From Mesorhizobium sp. M2A.F.Ca.ET.046.03.2.1 (GTDB lineage Bacteria > Pseudomonadota > Alphaproteobacteria > Rhizobiales > Rhizobiaceae), in NCBI RefSeq assembly GCF_003952425.1, contig NZ_CP034449.1, positions 3,782,001 to 3,846,000 on the forward strand: a DNA stretch of 64,000 bases, in the 5' to 3' direction. The notes beneath the pieces are model-generated. The model worked only from the letters and a program-made list of their open reading frames with translations, was not told the origin of the DNA and did not search any database. Positions 7,449 through 16,815 of the stretch are shown one piece after another (position 1 is the stretch's first letter; the number at the start of each line of letters is the position of its first letter). Made by a program: the position numbers and the translations under genes.

Positions 7449-9473
7449 ATGACACCTACGAAGCTACTGATCGGGCAGATCGCCGTTGTGTGCGCAATTG
7501 TCATTATCGGCGTATGGACGGCAACCCAATGGTGCGCTCAAATGCTGACCTACCAGACGCCTCTCGGCGCACCATGGTTTCTCTTCGCCGGCTGGCCAAT
7601 CTACAAGCCGTGGAAGCTGTTTGAATGGTGGTTCCACTTCGATGCTTATGCGCCGGAGGTCTTCGACAAAGCCGGTACGCTTGCAGGCGCCAGCGGATTC
7701 CTGGGCTGTGCCGCCGCAATCGCAGGCTCGCTTTTGCGCGCGCGACAGCGCGGGTCGGTTACGACCTATGGGTCTTCACGGTGGGCCACGACTCATGAGG
7801 TCGAGACGGCAGGGTTGTTACGGCCGGCGGGCGTTTTCCTCGGTAGGCTGAACGATCGCTATCTGCGCCATGACGGCCCGGAGCACGTCATGGCATTTGC
7901 GCCGACGCGTTCGGGCAAGGGCGTGGGGCTGGTTGTTCCAACGCTACTTTCCTGGACCGGGTCTGCCATCATTCATGATATAAAAGGCGAAAATTGGCAG
8001 TTGACCTCCGGCTGGCGGTCGAAATTCTCGTACTGCCTTCTGTTCAATCCGACCGACCCGAGATCGGCACGCTACAACCCGCTGCTGGAGGTGCGCAAAG
8101 GCCCAGATGAGATCCGGGACGTTCAAAACATCGCCGACATCCTCGTCGATCCCGAGGGCGCGCTGGAGCGACGGAATCACTGGGAGAAGACCAGCCATTC
8201 ACTCCTAGTTGGCGCCATTTTGCACGTGCTCTACGCTGAAGAGGACAAGACGCTAGCCCGCGTCGCCACCTTCCTGTCGGACCCGCAACGCTCGTTTGCC
8301 GCAACGCTACGGCGGATGATGACGACAAACCATCTCGGGACGGGGCATAACCCTCAGGTCCATCCCGTAGTGGCCTCGGCGGCTCGCGAACTCCTGAACA
8401 AGTCGGAAAACGAGCGCTCAGGCGTCCTCTCGACCGCCATGTCCTTTCTTGGGCTTTATCGTGATCCAACGGTCGCGGCGGCCACTTCGTCCTGCGACTG
8501 GCGCATCGCTGACCTAGTGGATGGAGAGCGACCGCTGTCGCTCTATCTGGTCGTGCCGCCTTCGGATATCTCGCGCACCAAGCCTTTGGTGCGACTGATC
8601 TTGAACCAGATCGGCAGGCGGTTGACGGAGCGTCTGGAGGGGGACCCGAAGAAGAGCCGTAAGCATCAGCTGCTCATGATGCTGGACGAGTTTCCGGCGC
8701 TCGGTCGCCTCGACTTCTTCGAAACGGCGCTCGCCTTCATGGCAGGTTATGGCATTCGCTCCTATCTGATCGCACAATCTTTGAACCAGGTTTCAAAGGC
8801 CTATGGCGAGAACAATGCTATTCTCGACAATTGCCACGTGCGAATTGCCTTTTCCTCCAATGACGAACGCACGGCCAAGCGCATCTCGGATGCCCTCGGC
8901 ACCGCAACCGAACTTAGGTCGATGCGCAACTATGCGGGCCATCGGCTTGCGCCCTGGCTTTCACATGTCATGGTGAGCCGCCAGGAAACCGCGCGCCCGC
9001 TCCTGACGCCAGGCGAGGTGATGCAATTGCCGCCGTCAGACGAATTGGTCCTGGTTTCTGGGTTGCCGCCGATCCGCGCCAAGAAGCTGCGCTATTATCA
9101 GGATCAGAATTTCACAGATCGGGTGCTGCCTGCGCCGGTGCTGCACGACGGACCCTATGCGGACTGCCCTGCATCACGCCCGGACGGCTGGACTGGACAA
9201 GTGTGCAGCGTCGATAGCCGACTTGCTGCGGACGAGGAAAGCGCCGACGCGCCAGTTGAAGACGAGGGAGGCGTTCAGCAGCAACGCCATCCAAGCCTGC
9301 CCGAAGAAGACGTTGTTGTCTCTCAAGAGCCCGATCAGGCCGATCTGTACAAGCCCGCAGACGATGACAGCGAAGCGCTCGCGGACAAGCGTGTCATGGA
9401 TCGGATTTCCACTGCGGCCCGCGCCTACGGTATCAACGAGGGCAGGGGCGACGATGTCATTCCCGGCTTCTGA
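7449..9473 (+). CDS. traG: Type IV coupling protein TraG/VirD4
   Basis: This is the 674-residue coupling ATPase that brings the relaxase-DNA complex to the conjugation channel. N-terminal hydrophobic segments (about 5-25 and 70-95) anchor it in the inner membrane. Walker A is APTRSGKG (Lys157) and Walker B is MMLDEFPALG (Asp413, Glu414). I prefer the ATG at 7449 (MTPTKLLIGQ) to the upstream in-frame ATG at 7416, because homologues begin directly at the first membrane segment. It opens the traG-RHH-trb cluster. The relaxase gene is not in the window. The 206 bp before it hold no gene I can support. Confidence 0.93.
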   Translation: MTPTKLLIGQIAVVCAIVIIGVWTATQWCAQMLTYQTPLGAPWFLFAGWPIYKPWKLFEWWFHFDAYAPEVFDKAGTLAGASGFLGCAAAIAGSLLRARQRGSVTTYGSSRWATTHEVETAGLLRPAGVFLGRLNDRYLRHDGPEHVMAFAPTRSGKGVGLVVPTLLSWTGSAIIHDIKGENWQLTSGWRSKFSYCLLFNPTDPRSARYNPLLEVRKGPDEIRDVQNIADILVDPEGALERRNHWEKTSHSLLVGAILHVLYAEEDKTLARVATFLSDPQRSFAATLRRMMTTNHLGTGHNPQVHPVVASAARELLNKSENERSGVLSTAMSFLGLYRDPTVAAATSSCDWRIADLVDGERPLSLYLVVPPSDISRTKPLVRLILNQIGRRLTERLEGDPKKSRKHQLLMMLDEFPALGRLDFFETALAFMAGYGIRSYLIAQSLNQVSKAYGENNAILDNCHVRIAFSSNDERTAKRISDALGTATELRSMRNYAGHRLAPWLSHVMVSRQETARPLLTPGEVMQLPPSDELVLVSGLPPIRAKKLRYYQDQNFTDRVLPAPVLHDGPYADCPASRPDGWTGQVCSVDSRLAADEESADAPVEDEGGVQQQRHPSLPEEDVVVSQEPDQADLYKPADDDSEALADKRVMDRISTAARAYGINEGRGDDVIPGF

Positions 9474-9589
9474 AGTCCGCTGAGTTGCAGAGCGCACCTC
9501 AGCGTAGATAACGGCCATAAGCAATTTTGAGCGTCTGGCCGATGCTTCTCCCGTCGCCGGCGCAACGCCGGGCCGTCGGAACGAGCCGC

Positions 9590-10003
9590 ATGAAGCCGCA
9601 CCGCATTCGCCATCAGTTTCTGCTTGAGCCGGAGCTCAGCGAGAAACTGGACAACCTCAGTCGCGATCCGTCAACGACCAAATCAGCGATCGTGGCGAAG
9701 GCGATCGAGGCGTTCATCGAGCGGCGTGGCGAGAGCGAGTTCGATCGGCGCTACGGCGTAAGGCTTGACCGGCTCTCCCGCGATCTTGCCCACGTCAGGC
9801 GCGATTCCGAGGTGATCCTGGAGAGCCTGGCGCTCTTCATCCGCTTTTCGATCACCCTTCACGCCCACACGCCGGTCCCGGATCGGGCAACGCAGGCTAT
9901 TGCCCAAGAGCGTTTCGAGAAATTCGTTGAGAAGGTCGGCCGCCAGATCGCTTCCGGCAAAAAGTCGCTTAGCAAAGACAATGGTGGGGGAGGGGAAGGA
10001 TGA
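9590..10003 (+). CDS. Ribbon-helix-helix (CopG-like) regulator
   Basis: The 137-residue protein starts with an Arg-rich strand (RIRHQFLL) followed by two helices (LSEKLDNLS, KSAIVAKAIEAFIERRG), the ribbon-helix-helix pattern. A longer C-terminal region is probably for oligomerisation. The start is the ATG with GGAACGAG just before it; an upstream in-frame start (9527) would add 21 unconserved residues. The stop overlaps the trbB ATG (ATGA), so the two are translationally coupled. A regulator between traG and trbB is a recurrent feature of this class of cluster and probably controls the trb operon; the target site is not visible. Confidence 0.8.
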   Translation: MKPHRIRHQFLLEPELSEKLDNLSRDPSTTKSAIVAKAIEAFIERRGESEFDRRYGVRLDRLSRDLAHVRRDSEVILESLALFIRFSITLHAHTPVPDRATQAIAQERFEKFVEKVGRQIASGKKSLSKDNGGGGEG

Positions 10004-10968
10004 GCTCTCATCCCGAGGCCGACCACCGGCGGCGTGTCATGCTGCGCACCGCCATGGGTCCGGCAATCACCGAAGCCCTGGCCGATCCGTCCGTCATCGA
10101 GGTGATGGTCAATCCCGACGGCGCGCTGCGACTCGACCGGTTAGGCGAAGGTCGGGTCGATACCGACGTTCACATGCACCCGTCCGAGGCAGAACGTATC
10201 ATCCGCCTGGTTGCTTCGCACGTGCGCGCCGAGGCGCACGCCGACAACCCGATCGTCAGTGCCGAATTGCCGTCTGGCGAACGCTTCGAAGGCCTGCTGC
10301 CACCTGTGGTGTTGGCGCCATGTTTTGCCATCCGCAAGCCCGCCGCGAAAGTCTACACCCTGGCCGACTATGTTGCCGAACGCATCATGCTGCCGCTGCA
10401 GGCCGATGCGCTGAAAAAGGCCGTCCGCGAGCGGCGCAACATGCTGATCGCCGGCGGCACTTCCTCGGGGAAGACAACACTCGCCAACGCTCTGCTGGCT
10501 GAAGTCGCCGAATGCGACGATCGGGTGATCCTGATCGAGGACACACGCGAACTGCAGTGCGCGGCCAGGGACTGCGTTGCCCTGAGAACAAGGCGGGGCT
10601 CGGTCACCCTTGCCGATCTCGTGCGCTCGACGCTGAGGCTCAGGCCGGACCGCATCATCGTGGGCGAGGTGAGGGGCGCGGAAGCGCTCGACATGCTGAA
10701 GGCATGGAACACCGGGCACCCAGGCGGCATCGCTACCGTACACGCCAATTCCGCGCGCTCGGCTCTCTATCGCATTGAGCAACTCGCCCAGGAAGCGGTG
10801 GTCACCGTTCCCCGCCGGCTCATCGCTGAGGCGATAGATCTGATCGTCTTCATAGCGGGACGCGGCTCGTCGCGCCACATCGACGCAATCGCCGAGGTCA
10901 CCGGTCTCGACGGCAGCGGCGATTACGCCGTTGCCCCGCTCACGCTTTCGCAACTCCAGCAGCTTTGA
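10000..10968 (+). CDS. trbB: Conjugation ATPase TrbB (VirB11 family)
   Basis: The 322-residue hexameric secretion ATPase is thought to switch the channel between pilus building and DNA transfer. Walker A is GGTSSGKTT (Lys158). An Asp box follows (VILIEDTREL), then a Walker B-like segment (RIIVGEVRG) and a His box (GHPGGIATVHAN), all in the order of VirB11 proteins. It has no membrane segment, as expected for a peripheral inner-membrane protein. It starts in an ATGA overlap with the upstream regulator gene. Confidence 0.95.
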   Translation: MSSHPEADHRRRVMLRTAMGPAITEALADPSVIEVMVNPDGALRLDRLGEGRVDTDVHMHPSEAERIIRLVASHVRAEAHADNPIVSAELPSGERFEGLLPPVVLAPCFAIRKPAAKVYTLADYVAERIMLPLQADALKKAVRERRNMLIAGGTSSGKTTLANALLAEVAECDDRVILIEDTRELQCAARDCVALRTRRGSVTLADLVRSTLRLRPDRIIVGEVRGAEALDMLKAWNTGHPGGIATVHANSARSALYRIEQLAQEAVVTVPRRLIAEAIDLIVFIAGRGSSRHIDAIAEVTGLDGSGDYAVAPLTLSQLQQL

Positions 10969-10980
10969 AAGGCCTTCCTC

Positions 10981-11289
10981 ATGCGCAAGAAGCTTCGCTT
11001 TCTTTCGTCCACAGCGCTCGCGTTTCTTAACACGGCCCCGGTTTATGCCGCCGGCTCCGGCATGCCGTGGGAGCAGCCGCTGCAGCAGATCCTGGAGTCC
11101 GTGCAGGGACCGGTCGCCAAGATCGTTGCGGTGATCATCATTATCACCACCGGCCTGACGCTTGCCTTCGGCGACACCGCCGGTGGTTTTCGGCGCCTGA
11201 TTCAGATCGTCTTCGGTCTGTCAATCGCCTTCGCGGCATCGAGCTTCTTCCTCTCCTTCTTCTCCTTCGGTGGTGGGGCGCTCGTCTGA
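10981..11289 (+). CDS. trbC: Conjugal pilin TrbC (VirB2 family)
   Basis: The 102-residue protein has a long N-terminal signal sequence ending near VYAAGSG, then two hydrophobic helices (KIVAVIIIITTGLTLAFG and an Ile/Phe/Ala-rich one) separated by a short basic loop. This is the layout of VirB2/TrbC pilins, which are processed and assembled into the conjugative pilus. It lies 12 bp after trbB, and its stop overlaps the trbD start (TGATG). Confidence 0.92.
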   Translation: MRKKLRFLSSTALAFLNTAPVYAAGSGMPWEQPLQQILESVQGPVAKIVAVIIIITTGLTLAFGDTAGGFRRLIQIVFGLSIAFAASSFFLSFFSFGGGALV

Positions 11290-11561
11290 TGGCCGCCGGG
11301 GAGCAGCATATCGAGGGCTTCGCAGTACCGGTCCACCGGGCGCTGACCGAGCCGATCCTGCTCGGCGGGGCTCCGCGCGCGGTGGCGATCCTCAACGGTA
11401 CAGTGGCCGCGGCCATTGGCTTCGGCTTGCAGCAATGGATTGCTGGTCTGGTGCTTTGGATCGCAGGCCACTCGTTAGCGGTGTTTGCCGCAAGACGCGA
11501 TCCGGACTTCGCCAGCGTGCTTGTGCGCCACCTACGTCTGAAGGGGTGGCTTGCATGCTGA
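11289..11561 (+). CDS. trbD: Conjugation protein TrbD (VirB3 family)
   Basis: The 90-residue inner-membrane protein has the VirB3 pattern: a short polar N-terminus (EGFAVPVHRALTEPILLGGAP) and then two closely spaced hydrophobic helices. The start was placed at the ATG that shares its A with the trbC stop, because the frame upstream only shadows trbC. The stop overlaps the trbE start by 7 nt. VirB3 proteins work with the VirB4/TrbE ATPase in pilus biogenesis. Confidence 0.9.
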   Translation: MAAGEQHIEGFAVPVHRALTEPILLGGAPRAVAILNGTVAAAIGFGLQQWIAGLVLWIAGHSLAVFAARRDPDFASVLVRHLRLKGWLAC

Positions 11562-14005
11562 ACCTTTCGGAATATCGAAGCAAAGCCGACCGGCTTGCCG
11601 ACCATCTACCCTGGGCTGCCTTGGTGGCGCCCGGCATCGTGCTCAACAAGGACGGCAGCTTTCAGCGGACGTTGCGGTTCCGCGGCCCGGATCTCGAAAG
11701 TGCGACGGAGGCTGAACTCGTCGGCATTTGCGCCCGGGCGAACAATGCTCTCAGACGCCTTGGCTCTGGCTGGGCATTGTTCTTTGAGGCCGAGCGCACA
11801 GAAGCGCTGGGCTATCCGAACTCGCATTTTCCTGACGCCGCGTCGTGGCTGGTCGACGAAGAACGCCGCGCTGCTTTCGAGGGGAAGGTAGCGCACTACG
11901 AGAGCCGCTATCATCTGACCTTGGTGTTTATGCCACCGCCGGACGCCCAGGCGCGCGCAGAAAGCGCGCTCGTCGACTCTCATTATTCCCGAGGAGAAAG
12001 AGACTGGCGCCAGGATCTGGCGAGGTTCCGTGACGAGACCAACCGCGTGCTCGATCTCTTCTCGGGTTTCATGTCCGAAGTACGCGTCCTCGATGATGCT
12101 CAGACGTTGACCTACCTCCACGGCACGATTTCGCCTCGTCGCCATCCTATCATGGCCCCGGAAACGCCGATATATCTGGATGCAATCCTGGTCGATGCGC
12201 CGCTTACCGGTGGCCTGGAGCCGATGCTGGGTGAGCAGCATCTTCGCACACTGACCATCCTCGGCTTTCCGAACCTCACCCGGCCCGGAATCCTCGATAC
12301 CCTCAATCATCAGGATTTCGCCTATCGCTGGATGACGCGCTTCATTCCGCTCGAGAAAACGGAAGCCACGAAGACGCTGACGCGATTGCGCCGGCAGTGG
12401 TTTGCCAAGCGCAAATCGATCGTGGCAATCCTACGCGAGGTCATTACCAACGAGCCGGTCCCGCTTGTCGATAACGATGCCGACAACAAGGCGCTCGATG
12501 CCGACGAAGCCCTTCAGGCATTGGGCGGTGATCATGTGAGTTTCGGCTATCTCACCACCACCGTGACGGTGTGGGGCGAGGATCGCCAAGCCGCTGCAGA
12601 GAAGCTTCGCGCGGTCGAGCGCATCATCAATGGGCTCGGCTTCACCACGATCCGAGAAGGCGTCAATGCGGTCGAGGCTTGGCTCGGCTCATTGCCTGGC
12701 CATGTCTACGCTAACGTTCGCCAACCGCTCGTTCATACATTGAACCTTGCCCATCTCATGCCGCTGTCGTCGGTTTGGGCCGGTCCTGCGACAAACGAGC
12801 ATCTCGCGAAAGTCACCCAAACCGAAGCGCCACCGCTTTTCGTTGCCGAGACCAGTGGGTCGACACCGTTTCGGCTTTCCACCCACGTCGAAGATGTCGG
12901 CCACATGCTGGTTGTTGGTCCGACCGGCGCCGGCAAGTCGGTTCTGCTTGCTCTGATTGCTCTGCAGTTCAGGCGCTATGCCGGCGCCCAGGTTTATGTC
13001 TTCGACAAAGGCAATTCGGCCCGTGCTGCAACACTTGCCATGGGTGGAGAACACCACGCGCTAGGAGCGGACGGTTCCCTTGCCTTTCAGCCACTGCGCA
13101 GCATCAACGACCAGGCTAGCCGAAGCTGGGCGGCCGAATGGATCGCCAGCCTTGTTGCCCACGAGAACGTCACCGTCACGCCGGAGGTGAAGGAGGCTAT
13201 TTGGTCAGCGCTGGCCAGCCTTGCCACCGCGCCGGCGCAGGAACGCACACTGACCGGTCTTTCGGTCCTGCTTCAATCCAATGCGCTGAAGACCGCATTG
13301 ATGCCCTACACGCTCGACGGTCCCTTCGGCCGCCTGCTCGATGCCGATCATGATGGGCTGGCCTTGTCGGATGTGCAGTGTTTCGAGACCGAGGAGTTAA
13401 TGCACAGCCAAGGCGCTTTGCTGCCGGTGCTTACCTATCTGTTCCAGCGACTTGAGGAACGGTTCGACGGACGGCCCACGCTGATCATGCTCGACGAGGC
13501 GTGGGTCTATCTCGACAATCCGCTGTTCGCCGCCCGCATCCGCGAATGGCTGAAGGTGCTGCGAAAGAAGAACGTGTCGGTTGTCTTCGCTACGCAGTCG
13601 CTGGCTGATATCGCGGGCTCTGGCATAGCGCCGGCAATCATCGAAAGCTGCCCGCAGCGCATTTTCCTTCCCAATGATCGTGCCGTGGAACCCCAGGCGC
13701 GCACAGCCTACGAGCGCTTCGGTTTAAGCGAGCGGCAGATCGAATTGATCGCCCGCGCCACGCCGAAGCGTCAGTATTATCTGCAATCGCGCCGCGGCAA
13801 CCGTCTGTTCGAGCTCGAGCTTGGCCCCATCGCTCTTGCGCTTTGCGGTGCTTCCGATCCGGCCACGCAGACTCTGATCGACAGGATCATGTCCGAAGAC
13901 GGGCAAGGCAGCTTTGCCTCGCAGTTCCTGATCGCGCGCGGCCTCGATTGGGCCGGCGAACTTCTCAAGCAATTCCCTCAACCAGACAAGGAGCAATTCT
14001 CATGA
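11555..14005 (+). CDS. trbE: Conjugation ATPase TrbE (VirB4 family)
   Basis: This 816-residue protein is the largest ATPase of the mating-pair apparatus. The CagE/TrbE/VirB N-terminal domain fills roughly residues 1-400. The ATPase domain has Walker A GPTGAGKSV (Lys461) and Walker B LIMLDEAW (Asp647, Glu648). The start is the ATG of MLNLSEYRSK inside the trbD end; an upstream extension in the same frame shadows trbD. The length is normal for the family. The stop overlaps the trbJ start (ATGATG). Confidence 0.95.
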   Translation: MLNLSEYRSKADRLADHLPWAALVAPGIVLNKDGSFQRTLRFRGPDLESATEAELVGICARANNALRRLGSGWALFFEAERTEALGYPNSHFPDAASWLVDEERRAAFEGKVAHYESRYHLTLVFMPPPDAQARAESALVDSHYSRGERDWRQDLARFRDETNRVLDLFSGFMSEVRVLDDAQTLTYLHGTISPRRHPIMAPETPIYLDAILVDAPLTGGLEPMLGEQHLRTLTILGFPNLTRPGILDTLNHQDFAYRWMTRFIPLEKTEATKTLTRLRRQWFAKRKSIVAILREVITNEPVPLVDNDADNKALDADEALQALGGDHVSFGYLTTTVTVWGEDRQAAAEKLRAVERIINGLGFTTIREGVNAVEAWLGSLPGHVYANVRQPLVHTLNLAHLMPLSSVWAGPATNEHLAKVTQTEAPPLFVAETSGSTPFRLSTHVEDVGHMLVVGPTGAGKSVLLALIALQFRRYAGAQVYVFDKGNSARAATLAMGGEHHALGADGSLAFQPLRSINDQASRSWAAEWIASLVAHENVTVTPEVKEAIWSALASLATAPAQERTLTGLSVLLQSNALKTALMPYTLDGPFGRLLDADHDGLALSDVQCFETEELMHSQGALLPVLTYLFQRLEERFDGRPTLIMLDEAWVYLDNPLFAARIREWLKVLRKKNVSVVFATQSLADIAGSGIAPAIIESCPQRIFLPNDRAVEPQARTAYERFGLSERQIELIARATPKRQYYLQSRRGNRLFELELGPIALALCGASDPATQTLIDRIMSEDGQGSFASQFLIARGLDWAGELLKQFPQPDKEQFS

Positions 14006-14727
14006 TGCGGCGACGCCTTCTCTCCGGCCTGATCACCGTTTCCCTGATCGCCAAGCCTATGGCCGACTATGTGCAGCCCGCGTACGCCCTTATCGTGTTC
14101 GATCCGTCCAATTATGCGCAGAACGTGCTGACGGCCGCGCGCGCATTGGAGCAGATCAACAACCAAATCCAGTCGCTGCAGAATCAGGCGACCATGCTGC
14201 AGAACATGGCGCGCAATCTTCAGCGTCTGGATTTCTCTTCCGTTGGCCAACTCACCGGTTCGCTCCATCGCATCGACGGCTTGATGGACCAGGCGAGTGG
14301 CCTCAGCTTTGATCTGGGCAAGCTTCAAGACCAGTGGCGCAGCCAATATCCGGAAAGCTACGACGCCACGATCAAAGTCAGCGATGTGGCGAGTGCTGCG
14401 CGGGAGCGTTGGCAAACCGCCATGCAGGCGTTCCGCCAGACCATGGGTGTCCAGTCGCAAATCGTCGAGAACGTCCGCGCCGACGGCGATCTGCTCGCCG
14501 ATCTCGTCAACCGCAGCCAAGGGGCGGCCGGTGCGCTTCAGGCAAGCCAGGCCACCAACCAGCTGATGGCGCTTTCGACAAAACAGCAGATGCAGATCCA
14601 GACGCTGCTCGCAACGCAGTTTCGAGCTGAGGCCGAGGATGCCGCCCGCAAGGCCCAGTCAGACGAAGCCGCCCGCGAGATGACGAAGCGGTTCTTGGGT
14701 ACCGGCTCGGCTTATCCCGGCAATTAA
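14002..14727 (+). CDS. trbJ: Conjugation protein TrbJ (VirB5 family)
   Basis: The 241-residue protein has an N-terminal export signal (MMRRRLLSGLITVSLIAKPM...YALIVFD) and then mainly helical, Gln-rich coiled-coil sequence (about residues 40-75 and 150-225). This matches TrbJ/VirB5, a minor pilus or periplasmic component. The ribosome site AAGGAG (13988-13993) is strong. The next gene is trbL after 33 bp. There is no room for a trbK entry-exclusion lipoprotein gene, which sits here in Ti plasmids. Confidence 0.9.
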   Translation: MMRRRLLSGLITVSLIAKPMADYVQPAYALIVFDPSNYAQNVLTAARALEQINNQIQSLQNQATMLQNMARNLQRLDFSSVGQLTGSLHRIDGLMDQASGLSFDLGKLQDQWRSQYPESYDATIKVSDVASAARERWQTAMQAFRQTMGVQSQIVENVRADGDLLADLVNRSQGAAGALQASQATNQLMALSTKQQMQIQTLLATQFRAEAEDAARKAQSDEAAREMTKRFLGTGSAYPGN

Positions 14728-14760
14728 TCACGAGTTCATCACGACGAGAAAGGCAGCGGC

Positions 14761-16083
14761 ATGAACGACCTTGGCGTCATCGATCGCTTCATGGAGACCT
14801 TCATCCGCTACATCGACAGCGGGTTCGGTCTGCTATCGGGCGACCTCGCCTTCCTCACTACCATTCTGATCGGCATTGACATCACACTTGCCGGCCTGGC
14901 GTGGGCGCTCGGCGACGAAACCAGCGTTCTCGGCCGGCTTGTCCGCAAGGTGCTCTATGTTGGCGTCTTCGCCTTCATTCTGAACAATTTCAAGAACCTC
15001 GCCGATATCGTTTATCGTTCTTTTGCCGGTCTCGGGATTAAGGCGTCGGCCGGCAATCTGTCGGCAGACAATCTCTTGCGCCCGGGCCGCATTGCCGCGA
15101 CCGGTTTCGAAGGTGCTTGGCCAATGCTTGACCAAGCCAGTCAGCTCCTGGGCTTCCCGGAAATCTTCGGCAACGCACTGACCATCTTCGTGCTGCTGAT
15201 GGCCTGGTTCCTGGTTATCATCGCCTTCTTCATCCTTTCCATCCAGCTTTTCATCACCATCCTAGAGTTCAAGCTCACCACGCTGGCAGGTTTTGTTTTG
15301 GTTCCATTCGCACTTTGGAACCGTTCAGCGTTCCTGGCCGAACGCGTGCTCGGCCATGTTATCTCGTCAGGCATCAAGGTGATGGTGCTCGCCGTCATTG
15401 TCGGTATCGGCTCCACGCTCTTCGGGGAGTTCGCTTCCGCATTGCAAGGCAAGGAGCCGGATCTTGCCGGTGCCATGTCCCAGGTACTGGGCGCACTGGC
15501 ACTGCTTGGCCTTGGCATTTTTGGGCCGGGGATCGCGTCGGGTCTTGTCTCAGGCGCACCGCAGCTTGGGGCGGGCGCCGCCCTCGGCACGACCGCGGCG
15601 GCAGCGGGTGTATCACTCGTTGCTGGAGGCACAGCATTTGCTGGCGCGCGTATGGCAACCAGCGGCGGTCTCGCCGCCATCCGAGCCGGCACAACAATGG
15701 GATCGGCTGCTTCCACGTCATGGCAGATCGGGCGCGCAACCTCGCCCGACGCTGGCCTCTCCGGTGTGGCTGCTGGAATGCATGGTGTAACCAGTGCAGC
15801 TGGCGGCGCCGCTATACGCATAGCGCGATCCGCCACTGCAAGTGTTGGGCGCAACGCCGATGCCGGGCGCGATGCCGCGTGGACCGCGACCGGCGGCGCG
15901 CCGACAGCGTCAATGACCGAACGCTCTGCCGGTTCGGCCACTGTTTCGGCGCCGACGTGGGCAAGGCGCCTACGTTCTGAACAGACCGCCCGGGCAAATC
16001 GCCACGCTGCCATGCAAGCTGTCCGAGACGGAGACCGGCCGGGAGGCAGCGCCAACCCCTCTCTCAACGACAAGGATGACTAG
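14761..16083 (+). CDS. trbL: Conjugation protein TrbL (VirB6 family)
   Basis: The 440-residue polytopic inner-membrane protein has hydrophobic segments at about residues 30-55, 62-80, 140-175, 190-215 and 235-260. A long Ala/Gly/Thr-rich hydrophilic tail (about 270-440) follows, as in TrbL proteins. VirB6/TrbL lies at the centre of the inner-membrane channel. The stop directly abuts the trbF ATG. The tail is low complexity and likely variable. Confidence 0.92.
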   Translation: MNDLGVIDRFMETFIRYIDSGFGLLSGDLAFLTTILIGIDITLAGLAWALGDETSVLGRLVRKVLYVGVFAFILNNFKNLADIVYRSFAGLGIKASAGNLSADNLLRPGRIAATGFEGAWPMLDQASQLLGFPEIFGNALTIFVLLMAWFLVIIAFFILSIQLFITILEFKLTTLAGFVLVPFALWNRSAFLAERVLGHVISSGIKVMVLAVIVGIGSTLFGEFASALQGKEPDLAGAMSQVLGALALLGLGIFGPGIASGLVSGAPQLGAGAALGTTAAAAGVSLVAGGTAFAGARMATSGGLAAIRAGTTMGSAASTSWQIGRATSPDAGLSGVAAGMHGVTSAAGGAAIRIARSATASVGRNADAGRDAAWTATGGAPTASMTERSAGSATVSAPTWARRLRSEQTARANRHAAMQAVRDGDRPGGSANPSLNDKDD

Positions 16084-16815
16084 ATGCTCTTCAAGCGACC
16101 CGTGCACCGTTACGGCAAAACACCCGAACCGGTCACGCCGTATCAAAAAGCCGCCCAACTGTGGGACGAGCGCATCGGCTCATCTCGACTGCAGGCCAGG
16201 AACTGGCGGATCATGGCCCTTGGCTGCCTGGCCTTGGCGACCGGGCTTTCCGGCGGACTCGTATGGCAGTCGATGCAAAGCCGTGTCGTGCCTTATGTCG
16301 TCGAGGTCGATGGCTTCGGCGAGACGCGCGCCGTCGCGCCGGCGGTCCGGAATTATGAGCCCTCGGATGCTCAGATCGCCTGGCATCTCGGCCGCTTCAT
16401 CCAGAATGTCCGTTCCGTTTCCACCGATCCGGTTTTGGTTCGGCAGAACTGGTTGGCAGCGTACGACTTTGCTAGCGATCGCGCAGCGCTCTTCCTCAAC
16501 GAATACGCCAAGGCGAACGACCCCTTCGGTCAGATCGGAACGCGCAGTGTTTCGGTACAGGTCACCAGCGTGGTCAGAGCCTCCGAAAGTTCATTCCAGG
16601 TCAAATGGACCGAGCAGGTGTTTGAGCGCGGAAGCCTTGCCAGCACGATGCGCTGGACTGCGATCCTCACGATCGTGATCCGCTCGCCAAGCAATACGGA
16701 TCAGCTGCGCAAGAATCCGCTCGGCGTCTTCATCAATGCCATTGACTGGTCACGCGAGCTCGACAGCGCCGTCCCAGCCCCCCTTTCTCCGACGGAGTCC
16801 ACCAATGAAAGGTAA
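16084..16815 (+). CDS. trbF: Conjugation protein TrbF (VirB8 family)
   Basis: The 243-residue bitopic protein has a cytoplasmic N-terminus of about 40 residues, one hydrophobic segment (ALGCLALATGLSGGLVW), then a periplasmic NTF2-like domain with the VPYVVEVD strand typical of TrbF/VirB8. VirB8 proteins nucleate assembly of the channel. The gene begins at the base after the trbL stop and overlaps trbG by 11 nt. Confidence 0.93.
   Translation: MLFKRPVHRYGKTPEPVTPYQKAAQLWDERIGSSRLQARNWRIMALGCLALATGLSGGLVWQSMQSRVVPYVVEVDGFGETRAVAPAVRNYEPSDAQIAWHLGRFIQNVRSVSTDPVLVRQNWLAAYDFASDRAALFLNEYAKANDPFGQIGTRSVSVQVTSVVRASESSFQVKWTEQVFERGSLASTMRWTAILTIVIRSPSNTDQLRKNPLGVFINAIDWSRELDSAVPAPLSPTESTNER

Noticed and set aside
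7295..7624. 109-codon frame before and into traG
   Set aside because: It overlaps the certain start of traG in another frame and has no recognisable features.
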